Of a stretch of DNA of 13,092 bases, positions 1 to 8,207 are shown in pieces. Both the position numbers and the translations under genes were made by a program. Numbering within the stretch: the first letter of the stretch is position 1; each line of letters begins with the position of its first letter. The stretch spans positions 1 through 13,092 of the forward strand of contig CAZTDN010000038.1 in NCBI GenBank assembly GCA_964611895.1, written 5' to 3'. The DNA comes from JAIEOG01 sp964611895 (GTDB taxonomy: Bacteria; Bdellovibrionota; FAC87; UBA2466). The notes under the pieces are model-generated. The model ran no database searches. It had not been told where the DNA came from and worked only from the letters and a program-made list of their open reading frames with translations.

Positions 1-813
1 GTGGCCCTGCCTTATTTTTTTTCAGATGATTCCCCTCGACCTACTGTATCGCTTTATGCCCGTTTTCGGGATTACCACCACGTATTGCGGGACAAGGCGG
101 ACAAAGTCGCTCGCGAAATTTTTCCCTTGGGAACCTATCGCGTCGTTGTGGATAGTGCGCCGATACTGGAAAAGGCCTTGGCTGCGCGAACGACACGCGG
201 GTTTATCGGGAAAAATACTCTCTACATTCATCCAGAAAAAGGGAGCTACTTGCTTCTGGGTGAGATTTTGAACCAATCCGAACTCGATCCCGATTCACCC
301 CGTCCGCTAGATTTAAGCCGGAAGACTCGCGATGGGGGATGTGGCCCCTGCCGTCTCTGCCAGGGCGCGTGTCCCACCGGGGCTTTGGATGAAGCTTACT
401 CTCTGGATGCCTCAAAATGTCTTAGTTATTGGACAATCGAACAGCGAGGGACGATCCCCGAAGCTTTTTGGCCCTGGCTCAAGGACTATTATTTTGGATG
501 TGATCACTGTCAGACCGCCTGTCCCTACAATAAAAAAGCGCAGCCGCATCCGGCCGATTGGAAACCGAGGGCGCTTCCCCCCTTAGACAAAGTGGCGACA
601 CTTTCGCAAGCCGAATACGAGGGCTGGTTTGGAGGCACCCCATTGACTCGAGCAAAGCGGTCCGGATTGCGCCGCAACGCTTTGATCGCAATGGCAGTTA
701 CTCGGCACCCGGAGTTGGAAAAAGTGCTTCCCCTGGCGGAATCAGACACAGAAGAAATGCTGCGAGAAACCGCTAGGCAAATTCGCGCTTGGGTCTCTAA
801 TATAGGCCCGTGA
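1..813 (+). CDS. queG: Epoxyqueuosine reductase QueG (5' end outside window)
   Basis: QueG reduces epoxyqueuosine in tRNA to queuosine, the last step of queuosine synthesis, in the cytoplasm using cobalamin and two [4Fe-4S] clusters. Visible residues 113-125 hold a ferredoxin-type C-x2-C-x2-C-x3-CP motif (Cys114, 117, 120, 124). A second CDHCQTACP motif follows (Cys167, 170, 174). The family's YAR-RDYH segment lies at 19-26, and Asp51 in VVDSAPILEKA probably matches the catalytic Asp of characterised QueG. The family is usually about 310-390 residues and the RDYH segment normally lies some 80-100 residues in, so the GTG at base 1 is an internal Val codon and the gene begins upstream. The C-terminal part resembles the usual HEAT-like tail. 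Its TGA overlaps the GTG of the next gene (GTGA), so the two are probably cotranscribed. Family assignment is firm. Confidence 0.95.
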   Translation: MALPYFFSDDSPRPTVSLYARFRDYHHVLRDKADKVAREIFPLGTYRVVVDSAPILEKALAARTTRGFIGKNTLYIHPEKGSYLLLGEILNQSELDPDSPRPLDLSRKTRDGGCGPCRLCQGACPTGALDEAYSLDASKCLSYWTIEQRGTIPEAFWPWLKDYYFGCDHCQTACPYNKKAQPHPADWKPRALPPLDKVATLSQAEYEGWFGGTPLTRAKRSGLRRNALIAMAVTRHPELEKVLPLAESDTEEMLRETARQIRAWVSNIGP

Positions 814-2048
814 CAAAAGAGAACCGCACCCTTTTCATCGTGTTTTTTACCATTCTTATGGACCTCATCGGCTTTGGGGTGATCATTCCGATTTCCCCGT
901 TTTTCGCAGAGTCGTTGGGAGCCTCTCCCGCCCTAATCACCCTTTTGGGGGCCATTTTTTCCCTGACCCAGTTTGTGTTTGCTCCGTTCTGGGGGAGGCT
1001 CTCCGATAGGTGGGGGCGGCGTCCTGTGATTTTGGTCAGCATAGCGATAGCGACTATGGGCTATGGCATTTTTGCGAATGCGCAGAGCTATTGGATGCTG
1101 TTTGTGGCGCGAGTGATTTCAGGTTTTGGCACTGCGAATTTTGGAGCGGCTCAGGCGATCATCGCTGATTGCACTCCACCGGAGCGCAGGGCGCGCGGAA
1201 TGGGAATCCTCGGGGCGGCCTTCGGACTGGGCTTTACCTTGGGGCCTGCCTTGGGCGGGTTCCTGGGGCAGTGGGGCATGCGGACTCCTATTTACGCGGC
1301 GGCGGTTTTGTCGATAATTAATTGGTGTCTCGCTTTTGCTTTCTTACCCGAGACTCGAGTCAAAACAGACGCGGTTGCTCGAGCGGGGTCCCCGTTCAAA
1401 GCGATTCTGCAATTGGGTCAGCAGCGCAATATGCGCCGCCTTTTGTGGATTTTCTTTGTGTACTCATGCGCATTTTCCATGATGGAGCAGGTGTTGGGCC
1501 TTTACATCGAAAAAATCTGGGTGGGTGCAGCGCCTTTGCACCCTGGAGACTCGGCTGGAAAAGCCTCATTGCTTACGGCGGTTTCGCTTATGCTGGTGGG
1601 AGTGACGTCGATCATTATCCAAGGAGGGCTCATCGGAAGACTCGTTGCGCGTTTCGGAGAAAAGAGCCTGGTTGTCTCTGGGTGCGCCATAGTCGGTCTT
1701 GGACTGCTATTGGTTCCGGTGTCTGGCAGTATCTCCAGTTTTGGATTTTTTCTTTTAACAATGGTGCTCTTGGCGTCGGGGAGCAGTATTGCCAATCCTT
1801 CAGCATCGAGTTTGCTCTCTCGTGCCACTGGCGCTCAGCACCAAGGTCATGTGATGGGGGTGGGCCAATCTCTTGGGGCTTTGGGAAGAGTGGTGGGGCC
1901 TGCGGCCGCGGGAAGTTTTTTTCAAACCTGGGCACCGCTCCCGTTTGTGTTAGGGGGCGTGATGATATTGGTTTGTGCGGGAATGGCGTCGAGGTTTCGC
2001 CCCGTGGATTCTAGAAACAGTGGCTCAGCACCCGCGCCTGGCCCGTGA
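810..2048 (+). CDS. MFS efflux transporter, DHA1/TetA-like
   Basis: A 412-residue inner-membrane major facilitator protein, probably a proton-coupled drug or metabolite exporter with 12 transmembrane segments. MFS motif A is GRLSDRWGRR at residues 62-71. The motif-C (antiporter) signature GFTLGPALGG is at 141-150, and the acidic MDLIGFGVIIP of TM1 (Asp18) is typical of TetA/DHA1 exporters. The family marks it as an exporter, but the substrate cannot be read from sequence. The GTG start overlaps the queG stop by 4 nt, implying coupled translation; there is no strong Shine-Dalgarno sequence of its own. The last 38 nt lie antisense to the end of the facing lipoprotein gene. The C-terminal tail after the last helix is short and Pro/Ser-rich. 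Confidence 0.92.
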   Translation: MTKENRTLFIVFFTILMDLIGFGVIIPISPFFAESLGASPALITLLGAIFSLTQFVFAPFWGRLSDRWGRRPVILVSIAIATMGYGIFANAQSYWMLFVARVISGFGTANFGAAQAIIADCTPPERRARGMGILGAAFGLGFTLGPALGGFLGQWGMRTPIYAAAVLSIINWCLAFAFLPETRVKTDAVARAGSPFKAILQLGQQRNMRRLLWIFFVYSCAFSMMEQVLGLYIEKIWVGAAPLHPGDSAGKASLLTAVSLMLVGVTSIIIQGGLIGRLVARFGEKSLVVSGCAIVGLGLLLVPVSGSISSFGFFLLTMVLLASGSSIANPSASSLLSRATGAQHQGHVMGVGQSLGALGRVVGPAAAGSFFQTWAPLPFVLGGVMILVCAGMASRFRPVDSRNSGSAPAPGP

Positions 2049-3144
2049 CCATCGTTGTTGTGTAGTTGATGGCCCCGCACTCACTGCCGGTGAATTCAAT
2101 GGTCTCTTCAAGCGTAGGGCTCTTGAGGTTGCGATCGTATTCGACGTGCACGGTGCCACTCATTGGCCAACAGCAGTTGGAGTCTGAATAAACCAAAGGT
2201 GAAGTTACTGTCAGCACGCCGATCGATTCACTTAAGTTGTGCTGTACTCTTAGGGTTGCTCCGGTGGAAACCGTATTGCCGTTAACAACGATATCGCCGT
2301 CAAAACTAGCCGTGGTGTCATTGGCAAAACTTCCATAAGAGACACTGGTGCCGTTGAAACTAATCGGAGGCCCTACTGCAAAGAGTGAATCGCCCGTTTT
2401 TACTGTATTGATTGTGTGATCCCATTTGCGAGCGGCATCGGGTTCGGTGCCTGCGAGGAGAGAAGGATCTAAAGCGCTGAGGTTGGATATGACGGCGGTG
2501 CTATATTGCACCCCAATCGCATGGACTCCTTTGACATCGATACGGCGACGGGAAGTGGTTTCGAAAGTGACTTCTACTCCACCGATTCGATCGTCCTGCC
2601 AGCCGCTATTGTAGGAGCCGTATACATAAGTCGTAATGCCGTCGCGCCCCACTCGGACATTGTTCTGGTCACCACTGGCGGACTCTCCCCAGTCTCGAAC
2701 AACGGTTTCCCCCACTAAGTTCGTAAGGGTAGTGGAATCGAAACCCCCTGATAATGCATTCGCGCAATCACCCGCGCTGGGAAATTCATAGGAGACATAC
2801 GTATGCCAAAGCCCGGCACGGTCGGCAGTGGAGGATTGGCAGTTGGGGAAATAGACTTTTAACGTGGAACCTGAACACGAGCCCCCAGTGATGGCGGGGC
2901 AGTCTGGAGGTGCAGCGACTGCAAATGCTTCTGGAATGGGATTCAGCAGATCTAGCAGTTTTTCAACAGATCGGGCACGCTGGGGCGGGGCTGTGGCGAT
3001 GACTCCCGTGTTTTGAGTGCCCAAAATTGCTCCGCCAAGAACACCTAATGCGGGTTCTGCGTCGATGTTGCTCCCAGGAATTTCTGAGCACGCCGAAATA
3101 AAAATGACGGTAAGCGTTAGAATGAATGTAAGTTTCTTACACAT
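2011..3144 (-). CDS. Cys-rich lipoprotein of unknown function
   Basis: I do not recognise the family with certainty. The 377-residue product has a lipoprotein signal peptide: MCKK, then a hydrophobic stretch, then lipobox I-S-A-C with lipidated Cys19. Ser at +2 would favour outer-membrane sorting by the E. coli rule. The mature chain is rich in Gly, Ser, Thr and Val, suggesting beta structure. It carries eight further Cys (82, 90, 102, 127, 324, 325, 356, 376), probably disulfide-bonded in the periplasm or outside. The C-terminal stretch has CCWPMSGT at 324-331 and ECGAINYTT at 355-363. From memory this CC-P-SGT...CG pattern recurs in secreted Bdellovibrionota and Bacteroidota proteins. A weak AAGAGA purine run precedes the ATG. 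The 3' end overlaps the MFS gene by 38 nt, and the gene is divergent from the propeller gene across 72 nt. Confidence 0.8.
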   Translation of the reverse strand: MCKKLTFILTLTVIFISACSEIPGSNIDAEPALGVLGGAILGTQNTGVIATAPPQRARSVEKLLDLLNPIPEAFAVAAPPDCPAITGGSCSGSTLKVYFPNCQSSTADRAGLWHTYVSYEFPSAGDCANALSGGFDSTTLTNLVGETVVRDWGESASGDQNNVRVGRDGITTYVYGSYNSGWQDDRIGGVEVTFETTSRRRIDVKGVHAIGVQYSTAVISNLSALDPSLLAGTEPDAARKWDHTINTVKTGDSLFAVGPPISFNGTSVSYGSFANDTTASFDGDIVVNGNTVSTGATLRVQHNLSESIGVLTVTSPLVYSDSNCCWPMSGTVHVEYDRNLKSPTLEETIEFTGSECGAINYTTTMVTGQARVLSHCF

Positions 3145-3216
3145 GCCGTTTCTCTTTTCGGTGTTTTCACGGTAGATCTAAAACCAGCAACCACCCGTGA
3201 CGGAGCGCAACAAAAT

Positions 3217-4098
3217 ATGACGCGTCCGATTTGTAGACTTTTCCTTTCAATTATATCTGTTCTTTCTGCAGTTGCGTCTGCAGAAAGCGAGCTGAAGCCA
3301 AAATGGGAAATAACGCAGGGTCTCAAGAACCCCGAGTCCGTTTATTTCGACTCGGGAACCCAAACCCTGTTTATTTCGAACGTTGCTGGGGAAGGGACGC
3401 GCGCAGATTCTACGGGTTGGATCACCAAGGCCTCTTTGGACGGCAAAGTCGTGCAGGAAAAGTGGATTTCGGGACTCAATGCTCCTAAAGGAATGCGCGC
3501 GCATGCAGGGTTTCTCTGGGTAAGTGATATTCAATACCTGCTAAAGATCGACATCAAAAAAGGCGCTGTCGTCGGACGGGTCTTTGTTCCCAGCGCGCGG
3601 TTTTTGAATGATGTCGCCATTGGAAATGAGGGCGAAGTATACGTCTCGGACACACTCACCAGTCGCATTTATCTCTACCGTGAGCCGGTCATGAGTGTTT
3701 TTGCACAGGGCGATTCCTTTGAATCCCCCAACGGTCTCTTGGTCAAGGACGGCAAGCTCTGGGTAGCAGCCTGGGGTTTGACGAGTGATTTTTCAAACAC
3801 TACCAAAGGGCGCTTTTACTCTATCAATCTCAAAACTCTAGCCAAAGAGCCGGTCACGCCCGAACCAGTGGGCAATTTGGATGGGCTGGAATGGATGGGC
3901 AATGATGCTTTTTTGATCTCGGATTGGGTCGCCGGACGGGTCTATCGTATTGGCCTATCGGGAACGATTTCACCGGTGCTTTCGGGTTTCAAAGGGTCAG
4001 CGGATATTGCTTGGGTCCCAGAATCAAACTTGATCGTAGTGCCTCGAATGGGAGAAGATCGAGTGAGTGCCTACACTTTGAATTCGGGGCCGAAGTAG
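3217..4098 (+). CDS. Exported SMP-30/NHL-like beta-propeller protein
   Basis: A 293-residue protein with a classical Sec signal peptide (MTRPICRLF, hydrophobic core, A-S-A/E cleavage after residue 22), so periplasmic or secreted. The mature part contains repeated short blades of the form 'NPESVYFD..TQTLFISN', 'APKGMRAHAGFLWVSD', 'LNDVAIGNEGEVYVSD', 'PNGLLVKDGKLWVAAW' and 'LDGLEWMGNDAFLISDW'. These are typical of SMP-30/gluconolactonase-LRE or NHL six-bladed propellers. Such proteins can be metal-dependent lactonases or only binding scaffolds, and no catalytic residue can be assigned safely. ATG 3217 is supported by GGAG at 3202-3205, although the 11-nt spacing is long. The ClC gene starts 1 nt after the stop, so the two form an operon. 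A perfect 10-bp inverted repeat lies in the signal-peptide coding region. Confidence 0.82.
   Translation: MTRPICRLFLSIISVLSAVASAESELKPKWEITQGLKNPESVYFDSGTQTLFISNVAGEGTRADSTGWITKASLDGKVVQEKWISGLNAPKGMRAHAGFLWVSDIQYLLKIDIKKGAVVGRVFVPSARFLNDVAIGNEGEVYVSDTLTSRIYLYREPVMSVFAQGDSFESPNGLLVKDGKLWVAAWGLTSDFSNTTKGRFYSINLKTLAKEPVTPEPVGNLDGLEWMGNDAFLISDWVAGRVYRIGLSGTISPVLSGFKGSADIAWVPESNLIVVPRMGEDRVSAYTLNSGPK
3262..3287 (+). repeat. Perfect 10-bp inverted repeat (hairpin) in signal-peptide coding region
   Basis: CTTTCTGCAG (3262-3271) and CTGCAGAAAG (3278-3287) are exact reverse complements around a 6-nt loop, TTGCGT. They lie 45 nt after the propeller start codon, over codons 16-24, which encode the signal-peptide cleavage region. 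No T-tract follows, so this is not an intrinsic terminator. In mRNA it would form a stable stem-loop soon after initiation. It may be a coincidence of the codons for the Ser-Ala-Val-Ala-Ser-Ala stretch. Confidence 0.8.
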
Positions 4099-4099
4099 A

Positions 4100-5518
4100 A
4101 TGCTTCTTGAAGAATTCAAGCTCTGGCGGCTGCGCCTGCAGCGCTTGGCGCAAACTTTGCGCGACCAAGGAGTAACAAATCTTAAACAATTTACTGTTTG
4201 GGTAAGTTCGGTCGATGTCTCTAGTCAGATAATCGCTTATTTACGTTATAACTCGGGACTGCAGGGGATTGTTTATTGGGTTGCCGCCATTGGGGTGGGG
4301 TTTTTCGCTGTAGCCTACACGAGCCTTTTCGACACCGTCTTTCGCCTGCCTGTTTACGTGCTAGAGGTTTCCCCTTGGGGCTTATTTCTTCTGTCACCAC
4401 TTGCGTTCTTATTGTCGTGGTGGTTGGTAAAGCGGTTCGCACCGGGAGCGGCAGGTGGTGGTATTCCTGAAGTCATGGTGTCGATTGAAGTCGACAGCCA
4501 AACGGCAGCCCATTGGTCGGGCTGGAAAGCCGGTCTGACAAAGTTTTTTTCGTCTCTGGCCTGTGTTGCGGGAGGAGGAGCCATTGGGAGAGAAGGCCCT
4601 ACTATCCAAATCGCAGCGAGTATTTTTTATGCTATCGGCATGCCGTTACGGCGTATTTGGCCGTCTCTCAGCCACCAATCGCTCTTGGTAGCAGGTGGCT
4701 CCGCGGGAATCGCGGCAGCTTTCAATACACCGCTGGGAGGGATTGTTTTTGCTGTTGAGGAACTCTCCCAGCAGCACTTTAACCGATTTAAAACGTTTTT
4801 GATTTCCGCAGTCATTGTGGCCGGGTTGGTTTCGCAGTGGTTGCTCGGGCCTTATTTATATTTGGGATACCCGAAGCTTGCCGAGATCGGATTCAGTGCC
4901 TTGCCATGGGCTTTGGTCGTAGGACTTGTGAGTGGGTTAGCTGGTGCATTTTTCGGCAAAGGGATTGCCTGGGTGAATCGTAAAACCCGATGGCTGCGCA
5001 CTCCCGCAAGGGTGCGCGTTGCCCTGGTGGTAGGTTTGTGTACTGCCCTAGGCGGGTGGCTGGGTAGCTCCGAAGCCATTGGGAGTGGGAGTGGTTTGGT
5101 AGTTCGGCTCTTGTTCGACGACGTGGATCGCTCCGTGACGTGGGCGGTGGTTTTGGGGCGGTGGGTGGAACCCATCATTGCGGCCGCCGCTGGGGGCGCA
5201 ACGGGGATTTTTGGCCCCTCCCTCTCGGCGGGAGCTGCCATCGGGGCGAAGTTTGCAGAGCTTGTTGCTTCTCCCTATCCGAATCTTTCAATTTTAGTAG
5301 GCATGGCAGCGTTTTTGAGTGGCGTCACTCGGGCACCTTTTACGGCGTTTGTTTTGGTTTTGGAGATGACCGATAGGCATTCGGCGATCTTTCCGCTCAT
5401 GATGGCTTCGCTTGCTGCAACTCTGGTAGCTAAGTTTGTCGACGCTAAATCGTGCTACGAGCACCGCTGCAACGCCTATTTGGTTGAAATAGAAGCTTCA
5501 CAAAAGCGAAATTCTTAA
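4100..5518 (+). CDS. ClC-family chloride channel / H+-Cl- exchanger
   Basis: A 472-residue inner-membrane ClC protein without C-terminal CBS domains, which would move chloride or other anions as a homodimer. The family's signature loops are present: GGGIPE at 119-124, GREGPTIQ at 163-170 (Glu165 = gating Glu148 of E. coli ClC), a VEEL pair at 220-221 (equivalent to Glu202/203, the internal proton glutamate of exchangers), and GIFGPSLSAG at 369-378. Tyr453 probably matches the central Tyr445. Both glutamates being present suggests an H+/anion exchanger rather than a passive channel. The central Ser of GSGIP is replaced by Gly120, which may alter anion preference. About 55 residues precede the first helix. 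It starts 1 nt after the propeller stop and its last 21 nt overlap the facing metalloprotease gene. Confidence 0.95.
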   Translation: MLLEEFKLWRLRLQRLAQTLRDQGVTNLKQFTVWVSSVDVSSQIIAYLRYNSGLQGIVYWVAAIGVGFFAVAYTSLFDTVFRLPVYVLEVSPWGLFLLSPLAFLLSWWLVKRFAPGAAGGGIPEVMVSIEVDSQTAAHWSGWKAGLTKFFSSLACVAGGGAIGREGPTIQIAASIFYAIGMPLRRIWPSLSHQSLLVAGGSAGIAAAFNTPLGGIVFAVEELSQQHFNRFKTFLISAVIVAGLVSQWLLGPYLYLGYPKLAEIGFSALPWALVVGLVSGLAGAFFGKGIAWVNRKTRWLRTPARVRVALVVGLCTALGGWLGSSEAIGSGSGLVVRLLFDDVDRSVTWAVVLGRWVEPIIAAAAGGATGIFGPSLSAGAAIGAKFAELVASPYPNLSILVGMAAFLSGVTRAPFTAFVLVLEMTDRHSAIFPLMMASLAATLVAKFVDAKSCYEHRCNAYLVEIEASQKRNS

Positions 5519-8200
5519 CGAAGCATACTCGGCAAGCCACCTCATGACTTTGCGCCGAACAGCCGAATCGGCAAACTGGAGCTTCTTGGGGTCCAAAGCA
5601 GAGCACTTGACTCCACCGCAAGCAGCTTCCATGTTTTTTTCAAACTCTGCGGCAAGTTTTTCTTTTTCCTCTGAGCCCCAGTCAATTCCTTCGGAAGTGT
5701 CGCCCTTAGAAAGTGCGGCGATGATTCCAGTCCGAACTTCTTTGGGATAAAAGTAAGTCGGAAGCCGTAGCTGGATTTTTTTGGTGGTAGGCAACGGGGT
5801 TGTCGCGGCTCCGGGACCTCGAGCTAGTGCCGAGAGCGTAACTCCTTCCAGCGAGTCCAGTGAAGCCTCTCCAACGACGGGAGGATTGAGTTTTTCAGCC
5901 GCGGCTTTGGCGGCAGCGATTTCAGCCTCCGTAAGTGGGATCTCCACCTCCGTGCTTACAAAATCCGCACCTGATTTCGTAAAGAGATAATGTTGGGCGC
6001 GTTGGAAAATCAGCGTTGAGAGAGCATCGCCAGCGGCAGTGCCGGCGACTTTCCAACGAGCAGGAATCTTTTTGAGTCGATCGACATCAGCCTTCCCAAT
6101 AGCCTGTGGAAGCTTTGAGGTTAAGTTTCGCGCGCTTTTCAAAATAGTGTCTACGTCTTCTTTGGAGAACAAGAACGGCTGCCCCCCTTCGTTTACGCCC
6201 ACCAAGTAAGCCGGGTTTTGTAGCAGGGTTTGGGTCCGAGTGAGAAACTCTTGGTACTCGGCCGCTGTGGGGATCGAGAAAAACTTTTCCCAACCGCCGA
6301 TAGACTGAATTTGTGCTTCCACGGACTTGAGTTCTTCCGTGTCCATTTCATCTCGAAAGAGCTCCGCCGAAGCTGGAAACAAACGCTCCATTTCTAGGGA
6401 GCGCGTTCTTTCTGTGTAACTTTCCAGTAAAGATTGAGAGCCGTTGGTGAGTAGTTTTGCAAAAAAATCCACATCCAGTTGTACCGACGCGGTGGGAGTT
6501 CGTTCTTCCCAGTACGCTGGCGCTGCAGCGCCGATGAACTTTTCCATCACGAGGTAGGGAAGATTGCTCACCAAAGAGGCGGCATTTGCACTGGCAAAGG
6601 CGATGGGTGAACTCCCCGAGTCGCCTTGGCGGCAGTCGAGATACTGACGCATTCCGGTATCAGTGCAAAACAGTGGAACCTCCTCTCGACGCGGGTCTTT
6701 GCCGAAATAGAGCATTTCAACTGCAATTCTATCGTAATCAGCAATGGGCGTTTTTGAGGTTCGAATGCGGTGTCCAAATAAAACGTCGTCAAAAAATGGA
6801 AGGTAATCCATCACGGAAGAAGTAACTTCAACATCGGGAGCAACCAGATCCTTGGCCAGGTAATCGGCAAAGTGTTCATGGCGTTTTGCAGCCGGAAAGT
6901 TTTTGGCGGACAGACTTCCGGCAAAATTGTGGCGCAACCCAAGAATGTGGCCCACTTCATGGGCGACTACTGCGCGGACATAGTCCTGGCTAGTTCGGAG
7001 AACGGCGGCGTCGTCGGCTTTGGACGCGAGCAGCTCCATCAGGCCATCGGAAGAAGACGTTGCGGTGTGCAGGTTGCAGAGCCGGTCTTGCTCAAACCCA
7101 GCTAAGCTAAAGCTTCCGTGCGACTGTGGAGGGAGGCCACCTCTCCTCAAGAGTTTGCGGACTTCGTTTTTCGAGTTGAACGCAAAGGTACTAGTAATGA
7201 ACGCTTGAGCATGGAGTACTTCTCCTGTTCGAGGGTCCATTTGAGCGTCAGCATAGGCGCTCCCCGCGCTGTCGTAGTTTACCCACTGAATAATATTGAG
7301 CAGTGGATCGGGGGCAGAACTTCCCGCGGGTGCTTCGATGGCTTCGATCTGCGGCAAAATACTTTTCCAATACAGAATGCCGTCCCGAACTGCCTGTTTG
7401 TAGGCTTCTGGAGTGTTGGCAGATATGGCCAGTCGGATGGGTTTGGAGATGTCGAACTTAGAAGCGTAAGCATGGCTGCGGCCGTCGAGCGCTAGTTTAG
7501 GGGAAACGCCAAAAAAGCCCGCTCGTTGAAAGTCCGACGCAGGTGAAGGGGTGAAACCAGGGGTGGGTTGGTAAGGGCTTAAAAGGTAGCGCGCTTCGAT
7601 GGGAGCCAATGAGGTGCCAAAAAGGCCAGAAATACTGACTTGGCCCACCTGGCGAATCAAAAGCTGGTTCGGCGTGACGACCCGAACTTCTTCGAGGTAG
7701 CTCGAACGGACATCAGCCGATTGAAAGTCAGGTTGGTAGTTCTTGCCCGAGGCATCGTGTGCCGTCCAATCTCGGGACAGGAGGATGAGCCGCATTCCGG
7801 CGTTAAAATCAAAAGAGACGGTTTCTGCCGTCTGTTCTTCAATGGGAAAGGTTGCGAGCAAGAGGTTTTGCGGCAAGTCCTGCGTGAGACTATGTCCGTT
7901 GGTCGCCTCAAATAGCAGGACTCGAGAACCGCTTGGACGAAATGCCACGACTCGGCTGCGCAACCCATGGCTCATTGCTGCCACAGGCTGTTCGATCAAG
8001 CTGGACTGAAGTAAGAACTCTTTGTCGAATGCCGACTTGGCAATCGTCAGCAAAGTCTCGCCAGACTTCGCGCTCCGGGAGGTTGAAAAAGAATCCGTGA
8101 TCTCTACTGCCGCCCGAACCTCGGGCTTTGAGACATTGGCCTGCTGAGCACACCCAATAAGTAGAACGGACAGACTAGAAACAAACCCAAACCAAAGCAT
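5498..8200 (-). CDS. Zinc-dependent metalloprotease lipoprotein (metzincin, DUF4953/DUF5117-like)
   Basis: A 900-residue exported lipoprotein; lipobox L-I-G-C ends the signal peptide at Cys17. A metzincin zinc site, HEVGHILGLRH, lies at residues 414-424 (His414, 418, 424; catalytic Glu415). A Met-turn SVMDYLP follows at 462-468 (Met464). Upstream, NIIQWVNYDSAG and MDPRTGEVLHA at about 302-331 match the layout of the bacterial 'zinc-dependent metalloprotease' family with DUF5117/DUF4953 domains. Substrates of that family are largely unknown; degradation of periplasmic or external protein is the inference. The N-terminal 200 and C-terminal 350 residues are not assigned, though the C-terminal part is charged and helical in character. 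I prefer ATG 8200 over an upstream TTG at 8206 because a GGGGG run lies 7 nt before it, and the TTG would fall in that spacer. The signal peptide oddly lacks Lys/Arg. The stop overlaps the ClC gene by 21 nt. Confidence 0.88.
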   Translation of the reverse strand: MLWFGFVSSLSVLLIGCAQQANVSKPEVRAAVEITDSFSTSRSAKSGETLLTIAKSAFDKEFLLQSSLIEQPVAAMSHGLRSRVVAFRPSGSRVLLFEATNGHSLTQDLPQNLLLATFPIEEQTAETVSFDFNAGMRLILLSRDWTAHDASGKNYQPDFQSADVRSSYLEEVRVVTPNQLLIRQVGQVSISGLFGTSLAPIEARYLLSPYQPTPGFTPSPASDFQRAGFFGVSPKLALDGRSHAYASKFDISKPIRLAISANTPEAYKQAVRDGILYWKSILPQIEAIEAPAGSSAPDPLLNIIQWVNYDSAGSAYADAQMDPRTGEVLHAQAFITSTFAFNSKNEVRKLLRRGGLPPQSHGSFSLAGFEQDRLCNLHTATSSSDGLMELLASKADDAAVLRTSQDYVRAVVAHEVGHILGLRHNFAGSLSAKNFPAAKRHEHFADYLAKDLVAPDVEVTSSVMDYLPFFDDVLFGHRIRTSKTPIADYDRIAVEMLYFGKDPRREEVPLFCTDTGMRQYLDCRQGDSGSSPIAFASANAASLVSNLPYLVMEKFIGAAAPAYWEERTPTASVQLDVDFFAKLLTNGSQSLLESYTERTRSLEMERLFPASAELFRDEMDTEELKSVEAQIQSIGGWEKFFSIPTAAEYQEFLTRTQTLLQNPAYLVGVNEGGQPFLFSKEDVDTILKSARNLTSKLPQAIGKADVDRLKKIPARWKVAGTAAGDALSTLIFQRAQHYLFTKSGADFVSTEVEIPLTEAEIAAAKAAAEKLNPPVVGEASLDSLEGVTLSALARGPGAATTPLPTTKKIQLRLPTYFYPKEVRTGIIAALSKGDTSEGIDWGSEEKEKLAAEFEKNMEAACGGVKCSALDPKKLQFADSAVRRKVMRWLAEYASLRISLL

Positions 8201-8207
8201 CCCCAAA

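Noticed and set aside
1..3. GTG at base 1 as the true start of queG
   Set aside because: Conserved family segments lie about 80 residues too close to it. It is an internal Val codon in a gene that begins before the window.
1322..2014. A 230-codon open frame on the plus strand inside the MFS gene
   Set aside because: It lies wholly within a clear transporter gene in another frame, and its translation shows no family motif or sensible composition. It is a shadow of a GC-rich membrane gene.
4852..5241. A 129-codon Pro/Thr/Ala-rich minus-strand open frame inside the ClC gene
   Set aside because: Its composition is what the antisense of a helix-rich membrane gene gives, and the ClC frame carries all the family motifs.
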